A DNA stretch of 64,000 nucleotides, taken from the NCBI GenBank assembly GCA_017527205.1, contig JAFXQK010000006.1:1-64000 (forward strand), read 5' to 3'. This stretch comes from Lachnospiraceae bacterium. GTDB taxonomy: Bacteria; Bacillota; Clostridia; Lachnospirales; Lachnospiraceae. The translations under genes and the position numbers were made by a program. Every line of letters begins with the position of its first letter. The first letter of the stretch is position 1. Positions 46,994 to 55,729 of this stretch are shown piece after piece. The notes beneath the pieces were generated by a model that saw only the letters and a list, made by a program, of their open reading frames with translations, was not told the origin of the DNA and made no database searches.

Positions 46994-47040
46994 ATATATA
47001 GAGTGAAAATATGTAGAGTGAAAATATGTAGAGTGAAAAT
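46994..47040. repeat. 15-bp tandem repeat
   Basis: Three copies of ATATRTAGAGTGAAA in a row, then a decayed fourth. The surrounding 46840-47370 is A/T-rich DNA with no gene that I can support. Confidence 0.65.
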
Positions 47041-47370
47041 GTATAGGTAAAGTTCAAAAGTATGTTGATCTGAAGCAAATAGATTTAATATTAGTTAAAT
47101 AAAATTTTGTATATAAAATATTGAACGCTTATTCGCTACTGGTAGTATGATATATTGTTTCTTTATTTTATTCCATAAAAATTTCAAACGGACAAACATA
47201 TCTAAAAAGGAACTTTAAGTATATAATCAGAAAAACCTGAAATGAAAAATATAAAAAAATCCCTTGAAATTAATATTAATAAGAACAGGCCAGTTCGATC
47301 CAATACTATCTCATAAAAAACTTTGTATATATATTTTGCCATACCCTATATCTTGTATTTACTATGTGAA

Positions 47371-47386
47371 TGTTTCACGTGAAACA
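47371..47386. promoter_or_regulatory. parS: parS site 1
   Basis: TGTTTCACGTGAAACA, an exact match to the Firmicutes ParB-binding site. It is 300 bp upstream of parA and about 10 kb from oriC, which is the expected place for chromosome segregation. Confidence 0.97.
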
Positions 47387-47439
47387 TTTATTTTGCCTAT
47401 CAAAATCTATTGTTTTAAGAATCAAAAAACACTATATTG

Positions 47440-47455
47440 TGTTTCACGTGAAACA
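47440..47455. promoter_or_regulatory. parS: parS site 2
   Basis: A second perfect TGTTTCACGTGAAACA, 69 bp after the first. A degenerate site with GAAACATGTTTC follows at 47483-47494 and a half-site CGTGAAACA at 47505-47513, so ParB probably loads over about 140 bp. Confidence 0.97.
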
Positions 47456-47682
47456 TTGTGGTCTAAATATAGTAAAGTAAAGTGAAACATGTTTCGACAT
47501 ACTTCGTGAAACATAAACAAATAGAAATATGGAAACACAATATCTAGTGGTCACTAAAACATACTGAAAGAAGAAAAATTTAGAAAAAAGAATGTTTTTT
47601 TGTTAATTATATAGTAGTCAGTATTTATCAAAGGTGATATAATAAATGCACAAAAAGAATTGGAAAGGTGTGATTCTGGACT

Positions 47683-48456
47683 ATGGGAAAGGTGATTGCA
47701 GTCGCAAATCAGAAAGGCGGCGTTGGTAAAACAACGACTTCCATCAATTTAGCTGCTGGTCTGGCAGTAAAGGGTCAGAAGGTTCTTATCATTGATACGG
47801 ATCCGCAGGGCAATGCAACCAGTGGATTTGGTGTTGATAAGAATGATTTGGAGAATACAATCTATGAATTAATGCTTGGGGAGTGTTCAATTAAGGATTG
47901 TCTCTTAAAGGATGTTGTACAGAATGTCTCCATCATTCCTGCAAATGTCAATCTTGCCGCAGCAGAAATTGAGTTAATCGGGAAAAAAGAAAGAGAATAT
48001 ATCCTAAAAAATGAAGTTGATTATATTAAGGATGACTTTGATTATATTATCATTGACTGTCCTCCTTCTTTGAATACGTTAACGATCAATGCCATGACAA
48101 CGGCAGACAGCGTTCTTGTTCCGATTCAGTGTGAGTTTTATGCTTTGGAAGGACTGAGTCAGCTGATTCATACTATTAACCTTGTAAGGGAAAGATTGAA
48201 TCCAAAATTGGACATTGAGGGCGTGGTATTTACCATGTTTGATGCGAGAACGAATTTGTCTGCTCAGGTAGTTGACAATGTTAAGACAAATTTGAAATAT
48301 CATATTTATCAGACGCTCATTCCCAGAAACGTTCGATTGGCAGAAGCTCCAAGCTTTGGTATGCCAATTACTCTGTATGATCCAAAATCAGCAGGTGCAG
48401 AGGCATACTTAAAATTGGCCGAAGAGGTAATTGAGAGCGATAAAAAGAAGAAGTAA
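47683..48456 (+). CDS. parA: chromosome partitioning ATPase ParA/Soj
   Basis: A 257-residue deviant-Walker ATPase: QKGGVGKTTTSINLAAGL, IDTDPQGNATSGFG, DYIIIDCPPSLNTLT and the late ARTNLSAQVV. In Firmicutes Soj acts on DnaA and on origin segregation together with ParB. A TATAAT (47638-47643) and ribosome site GGAAAGGTG precede the ATG. parB follows after 18 bp. Both perfect parS sites are immediately upstream. Confidence 0.97.
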   Translation: MGKVIAVANQKGGVGKTTTSINLAAGLAVKGQKVLIIDTDPQGNATSGFGVDKNDLENTIYELMLGECSIKDCLLKDVVQNVSIIPANVNLAAAEIELIGKKEREYILKNEVDYIKDDFDYIIIDCPPSLNTLTINAMTTADSVLVPIQCEFYALEGLSQLIHTINLVRERLNPKLDIEGVVFTMFDARTNLSAQVVDNVKTNLKYHIYQTLIPRNVRLAEAPSFGMPITLYDPKSAGAEAYLKLAEEVIESDKKKK

Positions 48457-48474
48457 AAGGAGACAAAATAGATC

Positions 48475-49371
48475 ATGGCAGTTCGTGGTGGACTTGGAAA
48501 GGGATTGGATTCTTTGATCCCCAGTAAAAAGGAAGAAAAGAAGGTTGTTGCCCCTGTCGAGAAAAAGGAAGAAAAAGGGGTAGAGACGATTGTTAAGATT
48601 ACGAAGGTGGAACCGAATCGCAGTCAGCCCAGAAAGAACTTTGATGAGGATGCATTGCAGGAATTGTCGGATTCTATTAAGCAATATGGGGTGATCTCAC
48701 CAATTTTGGTTCAGGATCGAAAGGATCATTATGAGATCATCGCCGGAGAGCGCAGATGGCGCGCGGCAAAGATGGCAGGTCTGAAAGAGGTTCCTGTTAT
48801 CATTCGTGATTATACGGAGCAGGAAATTGTCGAGATCTCTCTGATCGAGAACATTCAGCGTGAGGACCTCAATCCAATTGAAGAAGCTCAGGCTTACAAG
48901 CGTCTTTTGGATGAATTCAACTTGAAGCAGGATGAGCTTGCAGATAGAGTTTCAAAAAGCAGAGTTGCCGTTGCAAATTCTATTCGTCTCTTAAAGCTTG
49001 CGCCAGACGTACAGCAGATGGTCATTGATGAAATGATCAGTCCTGGACATGCAAGGGCCTTGATCGGAATTGAAAATCTTCAGGAGCAGTACAATCTCGC
49101 ACAACGTATTTTCGATGAAAAGCTTAGCGTTCGTGAAGTAGAAAAGCTGGTGAAGAACCTTCATAAGCCGACAAAGCGCAAGAAAAAGCTCGATGACAAA
49201 ACACTTCTCGCCATTTATCATGAAGAAGAAGAGAAAATGAAGAAAAAACTTGGCACAAAGGTTTCCGTCATTTCGAAAGGAGAAGGTGCCGGTAAAATCG
49301 AAATTGAGTTCTACAGCCATGATGATTTTGAGAGAGTCCTGGAGTTAATTGGAAATCCTAAAATGATATAA
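48475..49371 (+). CDS. parB: chromosome partitioning protein ParB/Spo0J
   Basis: A 298-residue ParB. The N-terminal peptide MAVRGGLGKGLDSLIPSKKE is the typical ParA-stimulating start. The CTPase/ParB domain has NRSQPRKNFDEDALQELSDS, ETIAGERRWRAAKMAG (here IIAGERRWRAAK) and LIENIQREDLNPIEEA. The helix-turn-helix includes LADRVSKSRVAVANSIRLLK. The C-terminus is a dimerisation domain. It pairs with parA and the parS sites nearby. Confidence 0.97.
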   Translation: MAVRGGLGKGLDSLIPSKKEEKKVVAPVEKKEEKGVETIVKITKVEPNRSQPRKNFDEDALQELSDSIKQYGVISPILVQDRKDHYEIIAGERRWRAAKMAGLKEVPVIIRDYTEQEIVEISLIENIQREDLNPIEEAQAYKRLLDEFNLKQDELADRVSKSRVAVANSIRLLKLAPDVQQMVIDEMISPGHARALIGIENLQEQYNLAQRIFDEKLSVREVEKLVKNLHKPTKRKKKLDDKTLLAIYHEEEEKMKKKLGTKVSVISKGEGAGKIEIEFYSHDDFERVLELIGNPKMI

Positions 49372-49452
49372 TGTAACACATAATATAATGATATTTAATA
49401 ATTTTATGATGTTTAATAATATTATGTTACATGATAGTATATGTAGAAAGCT

Positions 49453-49584
49453 AAGCTTTTTGCATTAGGATAGCAAAGCAAATTAATGTTGAGTTATCAA
49501 GAAAACATATGCGTATGATCATGGAATTCTTAGAAATGATTACCTGCAGGTGCATTTCCATGAATTGGATTATAAGCAAAAAGC
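49453..49584. repeat. long-range inverted repeat before the DUF4446 gene
   Basis: AAGCTTTTTGC (49453-49463) and its inverse GCAAAAAGCTT (49574-49584) are 110 bp apart. A second dyad, TGTAACA with TGTTACA, flanks 49371-49434 just after parB. The interior shows no coding frame. It could be a decayed palindromic element. Confidence 0.4.
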
Positions 49585-49659
49585 TTATACATCATACATA
49601 TTAAATATGTTCCATTATTATAGAAAAAGTGAATATAGCAATGAAAAAGGGGCGATCAT

Positions 49660-50208
49660 TTGACAGCAAGTAATAGCGTATTTCTAAATAAAATCGGCCT
49701 TGGCAATTTTGATCTTGGTTATCTTTTGATCCTGGTCATCGTGCTGATGATCTTATGCATTATCATGAGCATCCTGGTGATCAAGCAGAGAGAGGATATC
49801 AAGCTCCTGAAGTTTCGCATGAAGCGTTTGATGAATGGTAAGGATGCGGAAAGTCTAGAGGACATGATTACCTTTCTGGTAAAGGATCATAAATCCTTAA
49901 AGCAGGTGGTAGAGCTGAATAAAAAAGATATTGAAGCCTTGTTTCATCACATGCGCTCGGCTTATCAAAAGATTGGTTTGGTAAAGTATGATGCCTTTCA
50001 GCAGATGGGTGGACAGCTCAGCTTTTGCCTGGTGCTTTTGGATCAGGATAATAACGGATTCATTATCAATTCCGTGCACAGTACGGAGGGTTCCTATTGC
50101 TATTCCAAGGAGATTATAAATGGCGTCGGCGACGTAAGCTTCAGTAAGGAAGAAAAGGAAGCATATGATATGGCCGTAAGCGGAGACGAGCAACATTTGA
50201 AAAAATAG
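49660..50208 (+). CDS. DUF4446 family membrane protein
   Basis: A 182-residue protein with one N-terminal membrane segment (about 22-44) and a cytosolic domain containing DAFQQMGGQLSFCLVLLDQDNNGF and STEGSYCYSKEI, the DUF4446 signature. Function unknown. The family commonly follows parB in Clostridia, as here. The start codon is TTG, with AAGGGG 6-7 nt upstream and no better ATG. Confidence 0.9.
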   Translation: MTASNSVFLNKIGLGNFDLGYLLILVIVLMILCIIMSILVIKQREDIKLLKFRMKRLMNGKDAESLEDMITFLVKDHKSLKQVVELNKKDIEALFHHMRSAYQKIGLVKYDAFQQMGGQLSFCLVLLDQDNNGFIINSVHSTEGSYCYSKEIINGVGDVSFSKEEKEAYDMAVSGDEQHLKK

Positions 50209-50356
50209 GAATTGTTCATAGCATAAATTTGTGTTAGAATGTTTTCGTGTTTATAAAGAGTATTGGTAAAGAGAAATTCTTAAAGTATTTTTCATGATGA
50301 ACATGAACTAACAGGCGGCAGACGAAAAGAAACCGTTTGACGCGATAGGAGGAAAT

Positions 50357-51688
50357 ATGATCGACATTAAGTTTTTAAGAGAAAATCCTGAGATAGTAAA
50401 GGAGAACATCAAGAAGAAGTTTCAGGATGAGAAGCTTCCCTTGGTGGATGAAGTGATTGCGCTGGATGCAGAGAGCCGCAGGGTTCAGCAGGAGGCAGAC
50501 AATCTTCGCAGCCAGAAGAATAAGCTTGCAAAGCAGATCGGCGGTCTGATGGGTCAGATCAAGAAGGCAGAAGGCGCCGGAAATGCTGAAGAGGCTGAGG
50601 AGAAAAAGAAAGAGGCAGAAGCCTTAAAGGCACAGAGCGTTGCTGATGATGCGAGACTTGCAGAGCTGGAGGCACAGGAGCCGCAGTTCCAGGCGAAGAT
50701 TCGCGAAATTATGTACAAGATTCCCAACATCATTGATGCGTCCGTTCCCGTTGGTAAGGATGATTCGGAAAACGTGGAAATCGAAAAGTTTGGTGAGCCT
50801 GTTGTTCCTGATTTTGAGATTCCACATCATGCTGACATCCTAAAGAGCATCAGTGGTTTGGACAAGGAGTCCGCAGGGCGCACCAGTGGCGACGGCTTTT
50901 ACTATCTCATGGGAGATGCGGCAAGACTGCATTCCGCAATGCTGAGCTATGCGAGAGATTTCATGATCGACAAGGGCTTTACCTATTGCATCCCGCCCTT
51001 CATGATCAGAAGCGACGTGGTAAACGGCGTTATGAGCTTTAAGGAAATGGAAGCCATGATGTATAAAATCGAGGGTGAGGATTTATACCTCATCGGTACG
51101 TCCGAGCATTCCATGATTGGTAAGTTTAAGGGCGAAATCGTGAAGGAGGAGAGCCTTCCCATTACGATGACCTCCTATTCTCCTTGCTTTAGAAAGGAAG
51201 TTGGTTCCCACGGCATTGAGGAGCGCGGCCTCTATCGCGTACACCAATTCGAGAAGCAGGAGATGGTCGTTCTCTGTAAGCCGGAGGAATCCATGGATTG
51301 GTACAATAAGATGTGGAGCTACACCGTGGAATTCTTTAGAAGCCTTGACGTTCCCGTGCGTACGCTGGAGTGCTGTAGCGGCGACCTGGCTGACCTAAAG
51401 GTGAAGTCCTGTGACGTGGAGGCATGGAGCCCTCGTCAGAAGAAGTATTTTGAGGTTGGTTCCTGTTCCACGCTTGGTGATGCACAGGCAAGAAGACTTG
51501 GCATCCGCACCAAGGGCGCAAAGGGTACCTACTTTGTTCACACGCTGAACAACACCGTTCTGGCAACGCCGAGAGGCCTGATCGCTTTCCTTGAGAACAA
51601 CCTGAATGCAGACGGCAGCATCAACATTCCTAAGGCATTGCAGCCTTACATGGGTGGCAAGGAGAAAATTGTTCCTAACCAAAAATAA
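50357..51688 (+). CDS. serS: seryl-tRNA synthetase
   Basis: A 443-residue class II synthetase. The long N-terminal coiled-coil arm (about 30-110) starts after MIDIKFLRENPEIVKENIKK. Catalytic motif 2 is YSPCFRKEVGSHGIEERGLY, continuing RVHQFEKQEMVVLC; motif 3 is NNTVLATPRGLIAFLEN. Motif 3 differs slightly from the more usual NGSGLA form, but the family is clear. AGGAGG precedes the ATG. The 148-bp leader is too short for a T-box. Confidence 0.97.
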   Translation: MIDIKFLRENPEIVKENIKKKFQDEKLPLVDEVIALDAESRRVQQEADNLRSQKNKLAKQIGGLMGQIKKAEGAGNAEEAEEKKKEAEALKAQSVADDARLAELEAQEPQFQAKIREIMYKIPNIIDASVPVGKDDSENVEIEKFGEPVVPDFEIPHHADILKSISGLDKESAGRTSGDGFYYLMGDAARLHSAMLSYARDFMIDKGFTYCIPPFMIRSDVVNGVMSFKEMEAMMYKIEGEDLYLIGTSEHSMIGKFKGEIVKEESLPITMTSYSPCFRKEVGSHGIEERGLYRVHQFEKQEMVVLCKPEESMDWYNKMWSYTVEFFRSLDVPVRTLECCSGDLADLKVKSCDVEAWSPRQKKYFEVGSCSTLGDAQARRLGIRTKGAKGTYFVHTLNNTVLATPRGLIAFLENNLNADGSINIPKALQPYMGGKEKIVPNQK

Positions 51689-51696
51689 AACGGAAA

Positions 51697-51737
51697 GATC
51701 CTTCGGATAAAATAAACTGATCCGAAGGATTTTTTTG
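51697..51737 (+). terminator. terminator of serS
   Basis: GATCCTTCGGAT and ATCCGAAGGAT form a stem of about 11 bp followed by seven T, directly after the serS stop codon. Confidence 0.88.
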
Positions 51738-51983
51738 TATGATAACTATTTGTAATTTATGATTTGTTCATTTTGAATTTTGTAATTTATTCGTTTCCAA
51801 TTTTATAATTTGTTCGATTGACGTTTTCTTATGGCAATGATACAATCTCATCATCGAGGCAGCATCATGCGGAGTCTCATTTCAAGGTAATTCAACCAAT
51901 TTTCCAAGACATTTTATTGGAATACGGGGAGGTTTACTTTTTGCACCATTTTTTAAAAAATTTACAAAAGGAGGGTTCAAATC

Positions 51984-52601
51984 ATGGCAGAGAAGGAATT
52001 ATTAAGTGCAATTTCAGAGATAATGGAGATGAAAATTAAGGAGGGGATCGGAGAACTGAAAGTAGAAATGAAGAATGAGTTCAAAGCTCTAAACGAGCAA
52101 GTTTATGAGCTTAGAAGTGACGTTAATACGTTAAAGAGCGACGTAAGTACACTTAAGAGTGACGTTAATACGTTAAAGAGCGACGTAAGTACACTTAAGA
52201 GTGACGTTAATACGTTAAAGAGCGAAGTAAGTATTCTTAAAGATGAGGTTAGTACGCTTAAGAGCGACGTTATTTCTCTGAAGGATGACAATGCCCAGAT
52301 ATGGACGGAGCTTACAAGCATGAAGGGTCAGATTGCGGATTTGCGAGGAGCACAGGCGGAAATGAATGCTAAAATGGACTTGATGGATGCGGAAGTTCGG
52401 GGAATGAGGACACATTTGGAAAATGTGACGGATCTGAAGATTAAACTAGTAGCAGAAAATATATTTCCTGCTACTAGCCAATATATTTCCGCTACAAAAG
52501 AAATTGGAAAATTGCGGGAAGGAGTGGATGTTCTCAACCGTGTTGTAAGAAATCATTCGGAAAGAATTCGAAGGAACGAAGAGAGGCTCCAAATGGCTTA
52601 A
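51984..52601 (+). CDS. coiled-coil protein with in-frame heptad repeats
   Basis: A 205-residue, probably cytosolic coiled-coil protein. Residues about 40-100 consist of a seven-residue repeat LKSDVNT/LKSDVST, encoded by near-identical 21- and 42-bp DNA repeats, followed by LRGAQAEMNAKMDLMDAEVR. The start ATG follows AGGAGGG. The fold resembles spacer coiled coils of phage or surface proteins, but no anchor, signal or catalytic motif is seen. It is flanked by the serS terminator and by the LytTR-box terminator. It may vary in length between strains. Confidence 0.75.
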   Translation: MAEKELLSAISEIMEMKIKEGIGELKVEMKNEFKALNEQVYELRSDVNTLKSDVSTLKSDVNTLKSDVSTLKSDVNTLKSEVSILKDEVSTLKSDVISLKDDNAQIWTELTSMKGQIADLRGAQAEMNAKMDLMDAEVRGMRTHLENVTDLKIKLVAENIFPATSQYISATKEIGKLREGVDVLNRVVRNHSERIRRNEERLQMA

Positions 52602-52605
52602 AATG

Positions 52606-52635
52606 ACCACTTCTACATAAAAAACGACCGCTTCT
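52606..52635 (+). promoter_or_regulatory. LytTR-like direct repeats upstream of the LytTR operon
   Basis: ACCACTTCT (52606) and ACCGCTTCT (52627) are repeated at exactly 21 bp, which matches the spacing of LytTR-type sites (9-bp repeats with 12-13 bp between). A -10 TATAAT (52669-52674) is 42 bp after the second box and no good -35 is present, as for activator-dependent promoters. The same arrangement occurs at 55498-55586. Confidence 0.6.
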
Positions 52636-52654
52636 ACGGAAGCGGTTTTTTTTG
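52627..52654 (+). terminator. terminator overlapping the second LytTR-like box
   Basis: ACCGCTTC and GAAGCGGT form an 8-bp stem with TACG loop, then eight T. It ends the coiled-coil gene transcript. Its left arm is the LytTR-like repeat itself. Confidence 0.75.
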
Positions 52655-52675
52655 TGAAGAAAATGTTATATAATT

Positions 52676-52888
52676 GTCTGAGAATTATGAAATAATTCTC
52701 AGATCCCGAAGCGACAGCGAGGGACGTGCCGAAAGGCACGCCAAAAATGTCTGAGAATTATGAAATAATTCTCAGATCCCGAAGCGACAGCAAGGGACGT
52801 GCCGAAAGGCACGCCAAAAATGTCTGAGAATTATGAAATAATTCTCAGATCCCGAAGCGACAGCAAGGGACGTGCCGAAAGGCACGCA
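52676..52888. repeat. three tandem copies of a 73-bp hairpin repeat
   Basis: Copies begin at 52676, 52749 and 52822 with GTCTGAGAATTATG. Each has an 11-bp perfect stem closed by GAA (GAGAATTAT / ATAATTCTC), a CCC...GGG mini-stem and a CGTGCC-GAAA-GGCACG hairpin. Copies differ by one base in the middle segment. The whole array lies in the predicted 5' leader of the LytTR operon, after the -10 at 52669. No gene is present. Confidence 0.9.
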
Positions 52889-52947
52889 GAAAAGTGTCAA
52901 ATAGTATGCCCTAAAATTCTGGGAATGTTGAAAAAAGGAAGAAGTCA

Positions 52948-53661
52948 ATGCGGATCGGAATTTGCGAGGATGAAGAAGTTTATAGAAAGTTAGTCTCTGA
53001 GAAGGTATCTGCTTTTTTTCAAAGGCTTGGGGAGACACCTGTTTTGGATGTCTTTTCGGATGGTGCGCCTCTTTTACAGGCCATGCGGGAAGGGCTTCGC
53101 TATGATTTGCTTCTTTTGGACTTGCAGCTGGAAAAGAGTGATGGCATGGAGATCGCCGAGCAGGTTCGTGAGATGGACCAGAGGGTACCGATTATCTTTG
53201 TAACGGGAATGGAGAATCGCGCTGTGGAAGGGTATGGCGTGTCTGCGCTGGATTACGTCGTAAAGTCGCAGCTGGATCAGCGCCTGGAAAAGGCATTGGG
53301 GCGCTTTTGGAAGAAGCGTCAGGAGGCATCGCTTTTATTTGAAACCTCGGAGGGAGAGGCAGTCATTTTGTCCTTTCAAAGCATTCTTTGGATAGAATCG
53401 GAAAACCGCGGCGTCAAAATTGTAACTGCGGAAAAGGAGTATCATAATAGTTCCCTGTCGGTGGGAAAGATTGTGGAAAAACTTCCCATGGAAGTTTTTG
53501 TGGAAATTCATAAGTCCGTTTATGTTCAAATCGAGGAGATTCGACGAATTGGAGCGGATAATGTCATCATGAGTAATAATGTCTCCCTTCCCATGAGTAG
53601 AAGAAAGCGAAAAGAAGTTATGGGAAAGGTTTTGAAAACCATGAAGGGAAGAATGGCATGA
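52948..53661 (+). CDS. LytTR-family response regulator
   Basis: A 237-residue regulator. The receiver domain (1-120) has ICEDEEVYR, phospho-acceptor Asp in LLLLDLQLEKSDG, FVTGMENRAVEG and Lys in LDYVVKSQ (KS rather than the usual KP). The LytTR DNA-binding domain (about 135-232) has ILWIESENRGVKIVTAEKEY and EIHKSVYVQIEEIRRIGADN. It overlaps its kinase gene by four bases. It probably binds the ACCRCTTCT repeats at 52606 and 55498, regulating itself and the downstream lipoprotein/ABC genes. AgrA/VirR is the archetype. Confidence 0.93.
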   Translation: MRIGICEDEEVYRKLVSEKVSAFFQRLGETPVLDVFSDGAPLLQAMREGLRYDLLLLDLQLEKSDGMEIAEQVREMDQRVPIIFVTGMENRAVEGYGVSALDYVVKSQLDQRLEKALGRFWKKRQEASLLFETSEGEAVILSFQSILWIESENRGVKIVTAEKEYHNSSLSVGKIVEKLPMEVFVEIHKSVYVQIEEIRRIGADNVIMSNNVSLPMSRRKRKEVMGKVLKTMKGRMA

Positions 53662-55484
53662 AAAAGAATTTCGGTTATTTTTTACTTACCATATTGCTTT
53701 CCATGTTGCTGTGCGGCATCTTTACCTATTTTTATTTGCATTTGCAAAGCTACGTGACGGTGCAACAAAATGAAGAGTCCGTCTTAATGACCCGTGAGGA
53801 AGCAAAAAAAGCAAAAACCATCCTAGGGTCCTGCTCCATGGAAGAATACTCTTCAAAGCTTCATGAGCTGAATGAAGAGAGAACGCGTCTTAAGGAATAT
53901 CGAGAGGTTTTGATCAAATCTCAGGAAGGCGACCTCGTTATTTATAACAGGCATCTCTATCTTGACAACGAGCGGGATGAAGTGCTAAAGCGATATTATT
54001 ATAGTGTGCAGCAGGCAGACAGTGATATTAAGGTGCTTACGTTTTGTATTGAAAAATTGAAATATGTCGTTGGCTATGATGATTATGTAAAGCTGGTCAT
54101 GAATCATGCGGAAAAGATGATGAAGGTACAGCTCTTTTCCGAGGGGACAAAAAACAAGATCATTCGGACGGTGAAGGATTTTTATGGATTGGAAAACGTA
54201 AAAATGGTAGCAGCGGCAAATATTGGGATGGAGGAGCTGTTTCATTCCTATTTCGGAACGGTGCTCAGCCTAATTTGCGTTTTTATCTGTAGCGGCATCT
54301 TTTTGTCTCGGTATCGCCGCAGCGCACGCGACCTCGCTTTATCCCTGCGGGGAGGAAGCGGAATCGGTATTTGGACCTTTGTGCTATTTCTCGGTTGCAT
54401 TGGCATTTTCGTGGCAGAGGCCTTTGCCGTGGAACTTTCGGTTGGATTGGAGGATTTAAGTCGTCCGATCCAGTCCATGCAGGCGTTTCGAACCTCTCCC
54501 TTCATGATGTCCATGGGGATTCTTTTGGCAATTTGGATTTTCTTTCGGTGCGCAGCTGATTTGCTTCTCTTTTTGCTGATCGTTGGTCTTTGTACCAGGG
54601 AAAGGAAATGGATGTCGATTCTTTTGGGCGGAAGCCTTTTGATTTTAGAGATCATCTTAGATATTTGGAAGGTTCCGTATTCCCTGCATGGTCTCTTCCA
54701 CACAGAAAAGCTTTGGGGAACCTATCATGTCGCAATTCTTTTTGAGAGACCCTTGTTAAGCTGTTGGATACTAAGTATCCTGGTATTTTTATTGTTCCTT
54801 GCAGCCTTTCTCTTTGCGGCTTCGGGATTAAAGACGGCGCTTTTGATCGCCAGGGAGCAGGCAGAGCAACGGTATTTTGAGGAGGTGGATCAGAAGAATG
54901 CAGAGGCGAGAATGCTTCGGCATGACATGAACAATCATTTGGCGGCCGTGGCAATGCTGCTGCAGGAAAAGAAGACGGAGGATGCAAAGGAGTATCTGCG
55001 GCAGGTGATGAAAGGATTGGAAATGGCGAAGCCTCCCGTGCGGACAGGGATTGGAGTGCTGGATGGCGTTCTGATGGCAAAGGAAACGGCGGCCAAGGAA
55101 AAGGGGATTCGCATGACCATGGAATTTGAGGGAGGCATGCAGGGATGCATGGTACCGGAGCATGAGCTTTGCTCGCTTTTCGGAAATCTTTTGGATAACT
55201 GCGTGGAGGCCTGCGAGCGCCTGCCGCAGGAAAAACGATGGGCAAAGCTAAAGGTGAACAGGCAGATGGAAATGTTCTGTGTCCTTTGCGAAAACCCCTA
55301 TGACGAAATTAAGAGGGAAGGCGGAAGGCTGGTGACGCAAAAGGCAGATCCAAAGAGTCATGGCCTAGGCATCCGCCAGATGGAAAGGATCGTCAAAAAG
55401 CATGGAGGTACCATGGAGATTGAGACGGAAAACAATGTCTTTTCCGTTTCCATTCTGCTGCCAGAGGCAGGAAAAAATGCATAA
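53658..55484 (+). CDS. GHKL-type sensor histidine kinase partner of the LytTR regulator
   Basis: A 608-residue membrane kinase. An N-terminal membrane segment (about 8-27) and a large extracytoplasmic coiled domain (about 30-190) precede six or so membrane segments (about 195-405). The cytosolic catalytic part carries phospho-His in EARMLRHDMNNHLAAVAMLL, then LFGNLLDNCVEACERLPQEK and SHGLGIRQMERIVKKHGG, an AgrC-like GHKL arrangement. Its ATG overlaps the regulator stop by four bases. A large sensor domain suggests an extracellular ligand, perhaps a peptide. Confidence 0.92.
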   Translation: MKKNFGYFLLTILLSMLLCGIFTYFYLHLQSYVTVQQNEESVLMTREEAKKAKTILGSCSMEEYSSKLHELNEERTRLKEYREVLIKSQEGDLVIYNRHLYLDNERDEVLKRYYYSVQQADSDIKVLTFCIEKLKYVVGYDDYVKLVMNHAEKMMKVQLFSEGTKNKIIRTVKDFYGLENVKMVAAANIGMEELFHSYFGTVLSLICVFICSGIFLSRYRRSARDLALSLRGGSGIGIWTFVLFLGCIGIFVAEAFAVELSVGLEDLSRPIQSMQAFRTSPFMMSMGILLAIWIFFRCAADLLLFLLIVGLCTRERKWMSILLGGSLLILEIILDIWKVPYSLHGLFHTEKLWGTYHVAILFERPLLSCWILSILVFLLFLAAFLFAASGLKTALLIAREQAEQRYFEEVDQKNAEARMLRHDMNNHLAAVAMLLQEKKTEDAKEYLRQVMKGLEMAKPPVRTGIGVLDGVLMAKETAAKEKGIRMTMEFEGGMQGCMVPEHELCSLFGNLLDNCVEACERLPQEKRWAKLKVNRQMEMFCVLCENPYDEIKREGGRLVTQKADPKSHGLGIRQMERIVKKHGGTMEIETENNVFSVSILLPEAGKNA

Positions 55485-55497
55485 AAGGCATAAAAGA

Positions 55498-55586
55498 ACC
55501 ACTTTTATTTAAAAAATGACCACTTCTACGTAAAAAACGACCGCTTCTACGTAAGCGGTTTTTTTTTATGTGGAAGATGCTATACT
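55498..55586 (+). promoter_or_regulatory. three LytTR-like direct repeats and promoter of the lipoprotein operon
   Basis: ACCACTTTT (55498), ACCACTTCT (55519) and ACCGCTTCT (55540), each exactly 21 bp apart. The -10 TATACT is at 55581-55586, 41 bp after the third repeat start; compare 42 bp in the LytTR operon copy. A terminator-like stem ACCGCTT/AAGCGGT with nine T (55540-55568) overlaps the third box and ends the kinase transcript. This promoter would serve the 55730 lipoprotein and downstream ABC genes. Confidence 0.6.
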
Positions 55587-55600
55587 GAAAATGGGTTCAG

Positions 55601-55675
55601 AACTCGGGGCTAGGTTTGGAACATCTTTCTGGTAGACTTTTGACCCAGAAAGATGTTCCAAACCTTCCCCTCGAG
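55601..55675. repeat. ACTCGGGG-family palindrome C
   Basis: Starts AACTCGGGGC, ends CCCCTCGAG, with a 21-bp perfect stem (AGGTTTGGAACATCTTTC at the left) around a loop with TTTTGAC. It lies between the predicted transcription start and the lipoprotein ATG (55730), so it would be in the mRNA leader. The left arm is nearly identical to the half copy at 42729. Confidence 0.8.
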
Positions 55676-55729
55676 AAAATGGAAAGCTTTACTTAACGAC
55701 ATTGCTAAGAAGAGGCGAGGAGGTGTTTT

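Noticed and set aside
50209..50356. T-box riboswitch before serS
   Set aside because: The leader is only 148 bp and I see no T-box sequence or antiterminator.
52676..52888. CRISPR-like array
   Set aside because: The 73-bp units are identical throughout with no unique spacers, and no cas genes are present.
54652..55245. 197-codon frame opposite the GHKL kinase gene
   Set aside because: It overlaps the catalytic domain of a clear gene and its translation is a Pro/Ser-rich shadow.
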